This document shows, in pieces, positions 38,301 to 44,840 of a stretch of DNA of 64,000 nt. The notes below the pieces were generated by a model, which was not told the origin of the DNA, searched no databases, and was given only the letters and a program-made list of their open reading frames with translations. Position numbers and translations under genes: made by a program. Position 1 is the first letter of the stretch. Each line of letters starts with the position of its first letter. The DNA is from Nectonema munidae (lineage: Eukaryota; Nematomorpha; Nectonematoida; Nectonematidae), in NCBI GenBank assembly GCA_030549495.1, contig JAUIRK010000867.1, forward strand, positions 124,001 to 188,000, given 5' to 3'.

Positions 38301-38401
38301 TGACAGTGAGGGAGGGGGTTAAAATTAAGCAAAATAAGTTGACGTCAATAGTGAATGATCCCTAAGAGATATGGAGAAAAAACTAACCCAAGCGAATTCA
38401 T
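7889..38401 (-). CDS. Large modular C2H2 zinc-finger protein gene (14 coding exons, 1755 aa model)
   Basis: Fourteen minus-strand segments join through GT donors and AG acceptors in matching phase: 38388-38401, 36715-37072, 35336-35600, 32795-33148, 27425-28184, 26718-26965, 23587-24687, 22380-22652, 21423-21641, 19278-19406, 18593-18937, 16365-16484, 14317-14922 and 7889-8364. The sum, 5268 nt, is an exact multiple of three. Predicted finger clusters lie at about residues 20-68 (two fingers), 616-666 (two), 870-944 (three), 1204-1250 (two) and 1492-1538 (two), with Ser/Asn/Asp-rich linkers between them. A nuclear, sequence-specific DNA-binding role follows from the C2H2 family. Widely spaced finger clusters recall Spalt, Schnurri or Hindsight proteins, but I recognise no specific orthologue and see no BTB, homeobox or PR domain. 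Most introns are phase 1, so several isoforms are likely. The exon chain is an inference from splice signals, without transcript support. Confidence 0.82.
8461..8557. mobile_element. Small piggyBac-type MITE with TTAA flanks
   Basis: Inverted ends CCCTTTC and GAAAGGG are each flanked by TTAA (8457-8460 and 8558-8561). The interior has the AGCAGACGA phrase shared with the dispersed family described under findings. It lies in the last intron about 95 bp from the terminal acceptor. Confidence 0.75.
9247..10373 (-). mobile_element. Internally deleted piggyBac transposase (copy 3)
   Basis: The N terminus starts at ATG 10373 ([20 protein letters not shown]), an acidic Ser-rich leader typical of piggyBac. 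After about 60 residues the sequence jumps to the second catalytic region ([12 protein letters not shown] near 9970). About 250 residues expected in between, including the first catalytic Asp, are missing. The third Asp context ([10 protein letters not shown]) and a RING-like Cys-rich end (CSNC, CDKC, CLNCC, stop at 9247) are present, the latter reached only after a frameshift from ARYGYEQTT. Terminal repeats were not located. Confidence 0.75.
11945..13615 (-). pseudogene. piggyBac transposase with one in-frame stop
   Basis: Reading from 13615, an acidic Ser-rich N terminus leads into the DDE_Tnp_1_7-type core. Catalytic aspartates are seen in [20 protein letters not shown] and GGVDTADEM. The C-terminal Cys-rich domain (CKIC, CPNC, CGSC, then C) is intact to the stop at 11945. 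The only disruption I see is one TAA at 12719-12721, after DKSRVH. The frame is unchanged on the far side ([17 protein letters not shown]). ATG codons at 13615 or shortly after could be the start. A single stop in an otherwise open gene points to recent inactivation. Sequence error at that codon is an alternative. Confidence 0.9.
13944..14106. mobile_element. MITE nested in piggyBac copy 1
   Basis: A 25-bp perfect terminal inverted repeat begins GGGGTCGTTCACAATTGACG on each side. The interior includes an unusually long poly-C run (about 13988-14005) and a second shorter one. A diverged relative lies at about 38238-38362. The superfamily is not clear, because I could not find a convincing target duplication. 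Confidence 0.8.
14317..14922 (-). CDS. Zinc-finger gene exon 13: last finger pair
   Basis: The acceptor CCTTATTTCAG|GTGAAA and donor TTGACT|GTAAGG give a 606-nt exon, phase 1 on both sides. A Ser/Asn-rich half is followed by a finger CDIC-x12-H-x3-H (core YHLKRH), the HTGNKP linker and a C2HC finger CVHC-x12-H-x-C ending LHRC. It closely matches the modules of exons 7 and 10-11. The donor lies about 60 bp from the end of the piggyBac at 11647-14255. Without splicing, the frame would run into that element. Confidence 0.88.
15338..15463. mobile_element. piggyBac-type MITE of the CAGACGA family
   Basis: It is flanked by TTAA (15334-15337, 15464-15467). The interior carries ATCAGACGATATCT, CGCAGACGATTT, GCAGACGAAGATGAAATTAC and the palindrome TCCCAAATGGGA. 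It is almost the same sequence as the copy at 55468-55598. It lies in the intron between exons 12 and 13. Confidence 0.78.
16365..16484 (-). CDS. Zinc-finger gene exon 12: 40-residue cassette
   Basis: The acceptor TTGTTTGACAG|GAGAAG and donor ATATCG|GTACCT frame 120 nt, phase 1 on both sides. The peptide [20 protein letters not shown] continues with GRGGKG and ends TTTPESSYI. It is basic and Gly/Ser/Thr-rich, without a finger. The opening Gly-Glu resembles the start of exon 13 (Gly-Glu-Thr). It looks like an optional cassette exon. Confidence 0.68.
17210..17841 (+). mobile_element. Degraded retroelement-like fragment (possible integrase C terminus)
   Basis: A G+C-richer stretch encodes, at 17515-17841, a basic then acidic peptide including [19 protein letters not shown]. 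This resembles the C-terminal strand-and-linker region of LTR-type retroelement integrases, but the match is weak. It is an old, broken fragment with no terminal repeats recognised, in the intron between exons 11 and 12 and opposite in orientation to the gene. It could also be a fragment of an unrelated host gene. Confidence 0.35.
18593..18937 (-). CDS. Zinc-finger gene exon 11: second half of finger plus SUMO-motif linker
   Basis: The acceptor AACGATTTAG|AGAGATC supplies [10 protein letters not shown], which restores exact C-x2-C-x12-H-x-C spacing when joined to exon 10. The donor is TTGTG|GTATGT. After the finger, a Ser/Pro linker contains three consensus SUMO acceptor motifs (VKEE twice, VKSE once) within about 60 residues. 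It is phase 1 on both sides and 345 nt long. The reconstructed finger is strong evidence that both splice sites are right. Confidence 0.87.
19278..19406 (-). CDS. Zinc-finger gene exon 10: finger and first half of the next
   Basis: The acceptor ACATTCTTTAG|ACACTGG and donor TTGCAG|GTAATT bound 129 nt, phase 1 on both sides. It encodes a full finger (CLIC-x12-H-x3-H, core YHLKRH), the HTGNKP linker and the first part of a second finger up to CSSCNKSFA. The rest of that finger is supplied by exon 11. If exon 11 is skipped the second finger is destroyed, so splicing here could switch DNA binding. Confidence 0.87.
20570..20707. mobile_element. Inverted-repeat (foldback) MITE
   Basis: Arms around ACAATGCGATATATTT (left) and AAATATATCGCATTGT (right) are complementary, and outer segments (TTTTTTCAAACAGA / TTTGTTCGAAAAA) are also partly complementary. 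It lies in the intron between exons 9 and 10. No target duplication was identified. Confidence 0.6.
21423..21641 (-). CDS. Zinc-finger gene exon 9: Ser/Pro linker, possible alternative last exon
   Basis: The acceptor GTATTCTAG|ATCAAA is strong. A donor at ATCAACA|GTACTT gives 219 nt, phase 1 on both sides, and keeps the model in frame. Without splicing the frame runs on about ten residues to a TAA ending at 21394, so this could instead be a terminal exon of a shorter isoform. The peptide is rich in Ser/Pro/Phe ([10 protein letters not shown]) and has a basic stretch ([11 protein letters not shown]) resembling a phosphorylation site. No domain. Confidence 0.62.
21731..22021. mobile_element. 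MITE with about 44-bp terminal inverted repeats
   Basis: The left end (TCCTAAATTTGCATAATAGT and on to about 21774) is the reverse complement of the right end (about 21978-22021) with few mismatches; both include AAGTGCTCAACCAATC. It is non-coding and lies in the intron between exons 8 and 9. Confidence 0.72.
22380..22652 (-). CDS. Zinc-finger gene exon 8: linker with helical segment
   Basis: The acceptor CTGCAG|CTAAC and donor ACTTG|GTAACG enclose 273 open nt, phase 1 on both sides. The first half reads like an amphipathic helix ([20 protein letters not shown]). The second half is Ser-rich and acidic. No known domain. The pyrimidine tract is weak, so usage may be regulated or isoform-specific. 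Confidence 0.68.
23587..24687 (-). CDS. Zinc-finger gene exon 7: largest exon, three-finger cluster
   Basis: The acceptor TTTTTTCTAG|ATGAAAG and donor TCAAAG|GTATAC give a 1101-nt open exon that is phase 1 on both sides. About 200 Ser/Asn-rich residues precede three fingers: CPEC-x12-H-x4-H, CQSC-x12-H-x3-H with the core YHLKRH, and CWQC-x12-H-x-C ending SHRC. Fingers two and three are joined by HTGNKP. Downstream come a SUMO-type motif (IKSEP), an acidic [11 protein letters not shown] block and a Ser/Thr-rich end. Fingers two and three are the same module as those in exons 10-11 and 13. Confidence 0.9.
25661..26116 (-). CDS. Unrecognised open frame, G+C-richer than surroundings
   Basis: About 150 residues are open on the minus strand to a TGA at 25661. 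Codons look coding-like and the composition is clearly less A+T-rich than the intron around it. The core reads [20 protein letters not shown] and continues to [20 protein letters not shown] do not recognise a family. An AG at the 5' side (ACATTAG|GAACAG) would enter in phase 1, the phase used by the zinc-finger gene, so it could be an alternative terminal exon. A fragment of an unknown transposon or a separate degraded gene is at least as likely, since upstream frames contain stops. Confidence 0.35.
26718..26965 (-). CDS. Zinc-finger gene exon 6: second finger pair (both C2H2)
   Basis: The acceptor TTTTTTCCAG|ATCTC completes the Arg codon opened in exon 5 (THR|SLGSSS), and the donor is ATCAAG|GTTGTT. 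Finger one is CKSC-x12-H-x4-H. Finger two is CFIC-x12-H-x3-H (HIILH). Unlike the other clusters, both fingers are ordinary C2H2, and the linker (ANSFT) is not the TGxKP type. This pair is probably older than, or unrelated to, the YHLKRH module. A CENC dipair upstream of the fingers is not part of a recognisable finger. Confidence 0.85.
27425..28184 (-). CDS. Zinc-finger gene exon 5: acidic and basic linker
   Basis: The acceptor CATTTTAG|GTGATATG and donor CACAG|GTAAAA enclose 760 nt open from end to end. The predicted peptide begins [14 protein letters not shown], has a SUMO-type motif (LKNEP), a basic segment ([19 protein letters not shown]) that could be a nuclear localisation or DNA-contact region, and a run of ten Asp residues encoded by a GAT/GAC repeat. 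There is no finger. Phase is 1 in and 2 out. It must be spliced to exon 6, the only exon entering in phase 2, so exons 5 and 6 form a unit. Confidence 0.85.
28270..28560. other. G+C-richer intronic block upstream of exon 5
   Basis: This block is less A+T-rich than neighbouring intron. On the minus strand an acceptor-like TTGTAG precedes a short frame containing [19 protein letters not shown] and a stop. That is weak evidence for an alternative exon. Intronic regulatory DNA is the other possibility. Confidence 0.2.
30253..31977 (+). mobile_element. Tigger/pogo-like DNA transposon, broken
   Basis: The terminal inverted repeats share GTCTATAAGCCGCAC near both ends, with TA after the right end. 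Coding parts in order: an N-terminal HTH (from ATG 30537, with [19 protein letters not shown]), a CENP-B-type HTH (30662-30994, [20 protein letters not shown] onward) and a DDE_1 catalytic domain (31092-31946) with [12 protein letters not shown] and [14 protein letters not shown]. The first catalytic Asp context (IGNVDQT, about 31025-31045) lies in another frame. At least two frame breaks, near 30660 and 31045, inactivate it. It lies in the intron between exons 4 and 5. Confidence 0.85.
30340..30450 (+). repeat. Imperfect tandem repeat in the Tigger 5' leader
   Basis: Two copies of a unit of about 55 bp built on TTTGGTGTGAAGGAATCAAG and GTGGTGTCxATTTGGTGT follow each other. Such subterminal repeats could be transposase-binding sites, but this is inference. 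Confidence 0.6.
32795..33148 (-). CDS. Zinc-finger gene exon 4: Asn-rich and acidic linker
   Basis: This 354-nt open segment contains no ATG codon in frame, so it is easily missed. Its borders are TTGTTGTAG|ACAATG and CAAAG|GTATCT. Translation with one incoming base is free of stops throughout. It reads a short hydrophobic helix ([14 protein letters not shown]), a poly-Asn tract, an acidic block ([17 protein letters not shown]) and a Ser/Pro tail. It is phase 1 on both sides and therefore skippable in frame. No domain is recognised. A transactivation-type or disordered role is inferred from composition only. Confidence 0.75.
34471..34795. mobile_element. hAT-type MITE
   Basis: The ends CATGGGTGGGAAAACTTTG and, inverted, CAGAGGTGGACAAACTACG are similar. 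The flanking 8-mers GTCATAAC and GTCGAGAC agree at six of eight positions. It is non-coding and lies in the intron between exons 3 and 4. A second hAT-like end (CAATGCTTCACAAACTATGG inverted) lies just to its left near 34460. Confidence 0.6.
34909..35246. mobile_element. Tigger/pogo-type MITE
   Basis: The ends CAGTAGACCTTCGTTAACTC and, inverted, CAGTAGACCCTCGCTAAGTC are closely matched and flanked by TA on both sides. An extra internal copy of the end (GTAGACCCTCTGTTATGTCC near 35165) suggests a nested or rearranged copy. A TA microsatellite lies between. Confidence 0.8.
35336..35600 (-). CDS. Zinc-finger gene exon 3: low-complexity linker
   Basis: The acceptor TTCCTTTTAG|GTTTC and donor GCAA|GTAAGC bound an open stretch of 265 nt (phase 0 in, phase 1 out). 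The peptide is rich in Ser, Asn, Thr, Leu and Gln and contains the segment [19 protein letters not shown], which may form a helix. There is no finger. Phases agree with exon 2 upstream and exon 4 downstream. It is likely a disordered regulatory linker. Confidence 0.75.
36182..36336 (-). repeat. tRNA-derived SINE, copy 1
   Basis: On the minus strand a Pol III B-box-like GGGTTCAATCCC and an A-box-like GGTTGGTTAGATACTGGG are correctly ordered. The same sequence recurs at 53950-54079, including the distal part GCCTTCTCGATGAAAACACC. It lies in the intron between exons 2 and 3. Confidence 0.72.
36715..37072 (-). CDS. Zinc-finger gene exon 2: first finger pair (C2H2 + C2HC)
   Basis: The exon opens after a T-rich acceptor (AATTTTTAAG) and closes at ACG|GTATAT. 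It carries two fingers. The first starts YRCHIC and has regular C-x2-C-x12-H-x3-H spacing. The second starts FICGVC and ends in NHSC, so it is C-x2-C-x12-H-x-C. The linker is NRLKP instead of the TGNKP of the later modules, which makes this the most diverged pair. A Ser/Lys/Asn-rich tail follows. The incoming frame needs two bases from the previous exon and the outgoing phase is 0. Confidence 0.85.
37139..37325. repeat. Dispersed repeat (three copies in window), copy 1
   Basis: Shared phrases (TAAGCAAACG, ATGTCAATGTA, GTTATCATAA, AAATTGCG) occur in the same order at about 55200-55385 and 62115-62310. It is non-coding and of unknown superfamily. The copy at 55.2 kb follows a hAT-like end CAGTGGCGGATCCAG at 55077. 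Confidence 0.6.
38238..38362. mobile_element. Diverged copy of the MITE nested in piggyBac copy 1
   Basis: The ends GTCATTCACAATTGATGTCA and, inverted, GGGATCATTCACTATTGACG match the terminal repeats of the element at 13944-14106. It ends about 25 bp from the putative first-exon donor at 38388. Confidence 0.7.
38388..38401 (-). CDS. Zinc-finger gene, putative first coding exon (start codon)
   Basis: ATG at 38401 encodes MNSL plus two bases of a Gly codon, followed by the donor GTTAGT. The two leftover bases are what the next exon needs, since it begins with the third base of that codon. An in-frame TGA lies ten codons upstream of the ATG, so the frame does not extend 5'. The exon is very short, and other 5' exons or starts further upstream cannot be excluded. 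Confidence 0.45.
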
Positions 38402-38780
38402 CAGTAAGGAGGAAGATGAAAGAAGGATTCAAAAGAGAGATTGGATTTCAAATTCTGAGAAAAGAAGAAAAGTGATAGAGTGACGTGTTTGAAGAAGGCA
38501 GTTCCAAATTTGGATGTGAAGTGAGAGAGTAGTGCGTGTCAATAACAAATACAAGAAGCCCAATCATATCACACTTACACAATGGGTGTGATGATGTCGA
38601 AGGAAATGAAGATTACCAAAATCCAAGTCTAGTGTGTGTGTATTGTATGTGTGTGAGTGTGTGTCTGGCCTGAGTGTGTGTGTGTGTGACAGTTTTCTGT
38701 ACCCAACTTGTTAGCGTATATAAAGGGTGAATCATATTATATCATCACTCATTCACTAACTATATCATCGATAAATATGA
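38402..38780. promoter_or_regulatory. Possible 5' UTR / promoter region of the zinc-finger gene
   Basis: This block sits directly upstream of the putative start codon on the minus strand and is more complex and G+C-richer than its surroundings. It includes a TG/GTGTGT microsatellite at about 38630-38690. A good TATATAAAG box near 38716 is followed about 30 bp later by an initiator-like TCATTC, but on the plus strand. The block could therefore be divergent, or the box could be fortuitous. No minus-strand TATA is clear. Confidence 0.3.
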
Positions 38781-38899
38781 AGTAGTGTGTTTGTGTGTAT
38801 TGATTTTCACTTTAGGAAAAAACACGACCTACTCTGGCAGCAAATTTGCTGTTTGCCCTAATAACTGACGTAATTAAAATGTGCTGCCGAAGCTCGCTA

Positions 38900-40100
38900 T
38901 GAGACAGGCAGCAGCAACAACAACACATTGCATTAAAATAATATTGCGGATGTGATCCATGCACGCATCACCCAAGGAAGAATCCCTTCTCTGTTTGACT
39001 TGAAACTTTTGTCAGTTCTCATTTCCACGAATGTCTCCTCCATTCGGTAATCTCATAAAATCGATAAAAGATTAGTTAAGCCTTTCGGACCTAATAAACC
39101 GTACGTACTGACATATCTCTCCCCTTAAAATTTTATAGATAACTAATCTTTTTTGCCTCTGAGTGCCACAATTTCATTTTGCTTTCTTTTTCAAGCGAAT
39201 TTTGTATATTTAAAGCAGGTGTAATTTTTATTTATCGGAACGTCCCGAAAAGAAATAAAATTCAAAAAATCCTCAGTTTCAACGATTTAAGGCGGCAGCA
39301 CACATGGTCACCAGTGGCGCAAGAAATAAGATTTTTCTGCTTTATAGTATTATATGAAGATTCCGTCAAGAAGAAAAGCAGTGGACTAACTTTCGAAAAT
39401 CAAGGATTGAAAAAGTCAATTAATAATAATTAATCAAGCGATGTTCATAAAATTATTGGCCCCTTTGCAGAATATATTTTTATATGAGAGTATAATAAAT
39501 TAAGCCAAGTAGTTTATTTAAAAAAATTTCTTAAAATATATTTTTGTATATCAGTAAAAAATTAGTTAATTGATAAAAAAAAATTTGTGTATGTTATAAA
39601 ACCTTTGGATAATAAAAAAGCAAGCGAAAGTCTCATATATCTTATATTTAAGATGCTAAAAGAATGTCTCCATTATTAGTAACAATAAAATAACAGTGAA
39701 AAACTAAAGAGGAGGCTCTGAAAACTTTGTTTATGATATAAAAATTAAAAATGGGAATCTTGAAATAAGTACAAAGAAAAACTTACCGTTCAAAAAAAAT
39801 CGAAAAGATTCCAATTATAATTTTTGAGATTGCATTATAATAAGGGTTCAAGATTCCTATTTACATTGTGAAAGACCCACTGTGTGTCTCTAAACCGTCT
39901 TCCAGAATTTTTACGTGAGGTTTAAACTGCCATCTAGTAGTGGCAGTGAAAGAGTCCTACGGCCAATTCAGGATCGGTCAGTGAAGATTATTGAATACAA
40001 GGGAGCTTAGTACTTCCAATTCAAAACTGTTTAAACGAAATCTCCGCTACATGAAATATACAACTCATTTTTTTAATAACAAATCAATCAATGATTAACT
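38900..40100. other. Intergenic stretch without recognised gene
   Basis: A+T-rich DNA with no convincing frame. The short frame at 39179-39433 has no family resemblance and contains lysine/asparagine-rich low-complexity sequence. Scraps near 39900-40000 look like old repeat DNA. Confidence 0.35.
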
Positions 40101-40108
40101 ATCTAAAC

Positions 40109-40925
40109 CAGCGTTTCTCAAACGGGGTTCCGCAAAGTGGCGCTAGGGGTTCCACGAGGTAAACTGAGATAAGCGGATGTACTTTGTTATAAAGCGCTGT
40201 TACTTGACTCTCTAAACTATTACAAATTATTTACTATTGTTATTATTATAAATGAAAACAGATTTATAAACAATTCATAATATGAATAATAATGTACATG
40301 TTTCGTCTAATAGTTGGTTAATTGGGGATTTAATTAGTCATAAAACAAATAAAATTACTTTGTCGGTTTCTTAGCTAGCTTGATTAGATAGTTGGTTTAC
40401 TGTTCTATTTAATTAAATATTTGTTTACTTTATTAGTCAGTATCATTTCAAAATCATGTTCAATTAATCTTTTATTTAAAAAAATGAAAGTTTTTAATTG
40501 AATTCCATCAGCGTTCCCTTCACCGATGTTACGCAAAAACTCCCTGAGGATTCCGCAAGAAATAGTAAGGTATTTCTTACGTCTAAGGTTAGATGCTTTT
40601 AATGAAAACTTTAAAGTAGTAAGAATCTTATCTAGCACTACTAATAAATATGATAGAGAAGTTTTCTCAAACTAGTATTAATTAATTATATTTTTTTTCA
40701 CCGAAGTTTACGTTTTAATTATCTTATAATTTAAGAATGACAAAATTTAAGCAAACTTTCAAGGCCTTTTTTTCATTAGAATAATTGAGAATCCTTTTTT
40801 GTCTTTAATCTAATTACATTTCTTTTACTGTGTTAAAATTTTACGAAAATATTTTTGGGTAGGGTTCCTTGAAAGATTTATGATATTCCAGGGATTACGC
40901 GAAAGTAAAAAGGTTGAGAAATGCA
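40109..40925. mobile_element. Probable non-autonomous hAT element
   Basis: The left end CAGCGTTTCTCAAACGGGGT and the inverted right end CTGCATTTCTCAACC are hAT-like. The phrase GGGGTTCC near the left and AGGGTTCC near the right suggest subterminal repeats. No clean 8-bp duplication is visible, so the borders are approximate. Confidence 0.5.
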
Positions 40926-41111
40926 GAGTGGTATTTTTCGGATTACAAGTTGATATCTTTTTCAAGAGGTTGCCTGCATAAACTTACCACACATTTTGAC
41001 TTATGCAAGGAATTTTCAAGGAAAAATGTTTACAATAAATAATACATTACAGCTAATACATTATTGTAGGCGGAAAAAATGGAAGTACTATTAAAAAGAT
41101 TGAAGAATGAT

Positions 41112-41200
41112 GGACAGATGGCAAAGAAAGTCAGGATGAGAAATCGAACTCAGACCATCTGGATCGCGACTCCACGCTCCTACCACTAGGCCATCTGCCG
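41112..41200 (-). repeat. tRNA-related sequence, probably a SINE head
   Basis: On the minus strand, GGCCTAGTGGTAGGAGC (A box) and GAGTTCGATTTC (B box) are spaced as in a tRNA. The acceptor stem does not close as a tRNA should; instead CAGATGGC and GCCATCTG form a longer hairpin. It is a different family from the SINE at 36.2 and 54.0 kb. Confidence 0.6.
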
Positions 41201-41229
41201 ACAAAGCCAAAGATTTACTATTATAATCA

Positions 41230-44200
41230 TTAGTCTGTAACTAACTTTATATTTTTGAATGAAGTTCATGTCCTTGAATAAAAGAGGGGGCATAATGTCG
41301 AGTGTGGAGTTAGCTACTGTATGGAAGTGAGAATATAAATTAAAATATCTTAAATTGAATTAATAAAGATAAATACAACTTCTTTCCACTCAATTTGCTT
41401 TTTGCTATCTTATTTGTAGAATCAACTGTTCGTGAGATTATTTTGTTTTAAGATTTTATCATCTATCAACTAAAAAGCTTTATTTAGCCAATTTTTGCAT
41501 CAATGCGTCGTCATACATTTTTCCTCTTGATATGAAAGTTAATGTTAAAAACATCGCCAAGTAAAATAAGGCCAGTGAAAAACATTATTCTTGGCGTAAA
41601 ATAAGCGTTGATGTGCTTAGGCAAGGCGCAAAAAAGATGAAAGTATACTTTTGAAAGGTAATTCTTTAATTATAATGTTCATTTTTTAATCGGTTAGTAA
41701 CTTCAGAATTGCGTAATAGTATATACAAAAATAAGAAGATTTAAGCAACTGGAAAGCCACAATCTAAGAATATAAGATGGGTGTTGTGGAGTTGGAGCGT
41801 GAGATTTTGGGAAAACAAGACACGTAGTCGGTTTTAAGAAGAAATTAGAACATGGATAAATATATACTAAAATCTAAATGTAATAAAGTTAATGTTTTGT
41901 TTGTCCAATCGTGAGTCGGTTGAATTGTTGTGAGCACAAAAATAAAATTTATTCAAAGTTTTTATTGTATTATTACATTGCACAATGTAAAGACATATGC
42001 ACTAACACTCTCTCTCTCTGTTGTCAATGTGACAAGCGTATTTTTATATATACTAAACCGAGTATGACATCATTATCATCAAGTTTTAGGAAGGGGAATT
42101 TTATAGAAGGGTAAGAAAAAATCTTACACTACAGTTTGTGAGTGAGAAGAAGGAGAAGGTATTTGCAGTAAAGACTTCATGTAGAAGAATCATAATAGGT
42201 CATGTTAATGTCACTTCTAAAAAAATATTAATCATTATAAAGATGTCTTATTTTTAATAATATAAAAATCAAATGAAAGAAGGTACACAGAAATTCATTG
42301 ATAACTTAAGCGAATTGCATGAGGAGAATCATAGCGATTACCAGAGATCAAAAATTTATCAAAAAATTGGTGTTAGACAAGAAAGCGTCTCTAAATATAA
42401 CATTAAATATCGCGCCTTTTTACTCATAAATTTAAAACAGTGAAATAAAATTTTTTCATGCTTGAAATTTTTTTGTTTTGTAAATAACTTTTTTCAAATT
42501 TTGGAAAAATTTTCCACATTTTTTCACTCACATTATTAATTATTTTATATTTTTGAAAGAAATGTATATAGAGAGAGAACTTTTTTTTCTCAAACAAGCT
42601 AAACGGGTAAATTGAACTTATAAAATAAAAGTAATCGACTTTGACCAAATGAAAAGGAATTGATTTAAAGGCGTTAAAATATAGAGCGATGGACAAATTA
42701 AGACCAGCGTGATTGATTGATATAAAAAGTATTTCCACTAAAATGGCTTTCTTTTTTCCTATTTTGCTTTTTCAGAGTCGTTGAGTGAGTAGTATTTGAA
42801 ATCCTGGAGAATGAAATTACTTATTCTAAGTGTGTCAAAAATTTTAATCTCATAATTATTTTAAGAGTCGTCTGATTTAATTAATGAAAAGTTTTTTATT
42901 CAATATTGCATCTTTTCACAAAAGTTTTAATAAATTAAACTTAAATTAGAATTTTGAAGAATGTATATCTGAGGAAAATTAATTTTGTCATTTTCAAGCT
43001 TAAAGTATTTAAGCATTAGCTGAAAACGTATTGATTGTTTTTTCAGAACCTTATTGTGGAACAAACTAAACAATTGCACGGCTCAAAATTCATTTAATTA
43101 ATTATGAATAAGTAGCCTGGCTTTACTTAACTAATCTACTTACATATTTTACCAGCAGAAGCTAATTCGATTCCCAATCGCAATCTGTAAAGTGATTGAA
43201 GATTATTGTTTCGTTGGATGCAATACCGACAAAAATACCTTAAAAACATGGCTAATATTCAAGCAGTTATTCAATTTTTGATAGTTGCGACTTTGAAAAT
43301 TTGTCGTGATTTCAAAAAATATGCAGGATTTTGAATATTTCGTTCAAATCATAGAAAACATAGTATAATTCATACTTCATATAGTAGTATACATGAAGTG
43401 TATAACTACTACATATGAACTTCAATATCTGTCTGTCTGTTTCTATTTCTTTGTCCGATTTATTATTTATTTTTTCAAGGTCAACATTTCTTATTTTCAT
43501 TCACCACACACTTTCTAATCAAGCTAAATCATTTAAAGATTGACAAAAGGTAAATTACAGGGTTACCCCATTTTATGGGTAATTTATTCCATCTTAACAA
43601 AATTAAATCATCTGAGCGTCACGCAGATTTTCCCAATATTTTAATTTCATTTTAAATTAAAATAAGCAGCATATTGTGAAAAGCAGATTATATTTTAAAT
43701 TTGTAATTTCGATTTTACATGCATCATATCTAGAAGTTCTTTATTGTTTAAAGAAGCAGTTACAACTGTATCTTTAAAGATATCTCTAATACTACCTTAT
43801 GTGTCATTTAAATTTTTTAAGTGATAGGGCCTTGGGCAAAATGCCCCATAGCAAAGCCATAGAAAGACTAGAAATGGGCTTATATGAAAAGTTGATATTG
43901 TTGGAGTTATTAAAGGTGTAATTTTTTGAATATGGAGTTTTTACAAAAAATTTGCCTACCCCTGGTTTAGATACTTTTAATAAGTTACTTGGATTCACTT
44001 CTGATTGGCGTGGTAATCAGTAATACTCGTTTCGGTTGTCGACAAAATCTCATGTATCCTACAAAACAACTAATACTGCATTAGATGGTTCACAAAACGT
44101 AGAAGGATAAAAAATACATGAGTATACTTTTTACCAAGGGAAGATAAAGATCAAGGCGAAGTGCAATAAAAATGTACCAACTCTCAGATACTAAAATTTT
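41230..44200. other. Intergenic stretch without recognised gene
   Basis: A+T-rich sequence with only short, hydrophobic or Lys/Asn-rich frames. A fragment near 43955 (TTTGCCTACCCCTGGTTTAG) resembles one end of a hAT element, but a partner end was not found. Confidence 0.35.
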
Positions 44201-44234
44201 GAATCTAATTTCTAGGATATTTTCATAGCTTCGC

Positions 44235-44840
44235 TTAACCCATTAACGACCAGAATAATCAGACGATATCTAATGTAAAGCAGAAGCTTTGTATTAAAAA
44301 GCATTGATAAAAGCAGACGCTTTTATTTTTGTAAAGTCGACATATGTCGATAACCTGTTAATATTCGCTTTTCTAGAAAAAAATTGTTTTCTAACATCAG
44401 ACAAAGTATGGTTATGAATACTTCAGAATTTTTTACGGAAGGAAGATTTGAGTTTGCTTGCTTGCTTTTCTTTGTGATACTAAGAATTCCAAGATCGTGA
44501 TTAACAGGGTTGCACAGTCAAAAAGTAAAAAGTCAGACCCCGACTCCCATACTTTTGTCTAGATTTTATAGACATGCCGCTTTAATTTCATTCCCGAGGA
44601 TGAAACGCCTATTCGATAGTATTCTATAGTATTTTAGCTCTTATTTGTTCATTTTAATTTTCTCGGTTGCCACCTTACCTTAAGCCCTTGAAGACGGATG
44701 TGAGACGACTGTTGCAAGAACTGAAAATCTTTTTGCCCTAAAAGAAAGCCGGCGATTGGTATTCAAAGTCATTGAAAAAGGCAGACAAAGATGAAATTAC
44801 TTATGTTCCAAAATAGGAACATTGGCCGTAAATGGGTCTA
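44235..44840. repeat. Two CAGACGA-family piggyBac-type MITE copies
   Basis: A partial copy starts after TTAA at 44235 (CCATTAACGACCAG, ATCAGACGATATC, AAAAGCAGACGC). A more complete one runs about 44694-44837 (CTTAAGCCCTTG, GCAGACAAAGATGAAATTAC, AATGGGTCTAAG). The interval between them is ordinary A+T-rich DNA with a TCAGACCCCGACTCCC phrase also hinted at elsewhere. Confidence 0.6.

Noticed and set aside
41112-41200. Functional tRNA gene on the minus strand
   Set aside because: The A and B boxes are present, but the acceptor stem does not pair as a tRNA and no consistent anticodon arm is found.
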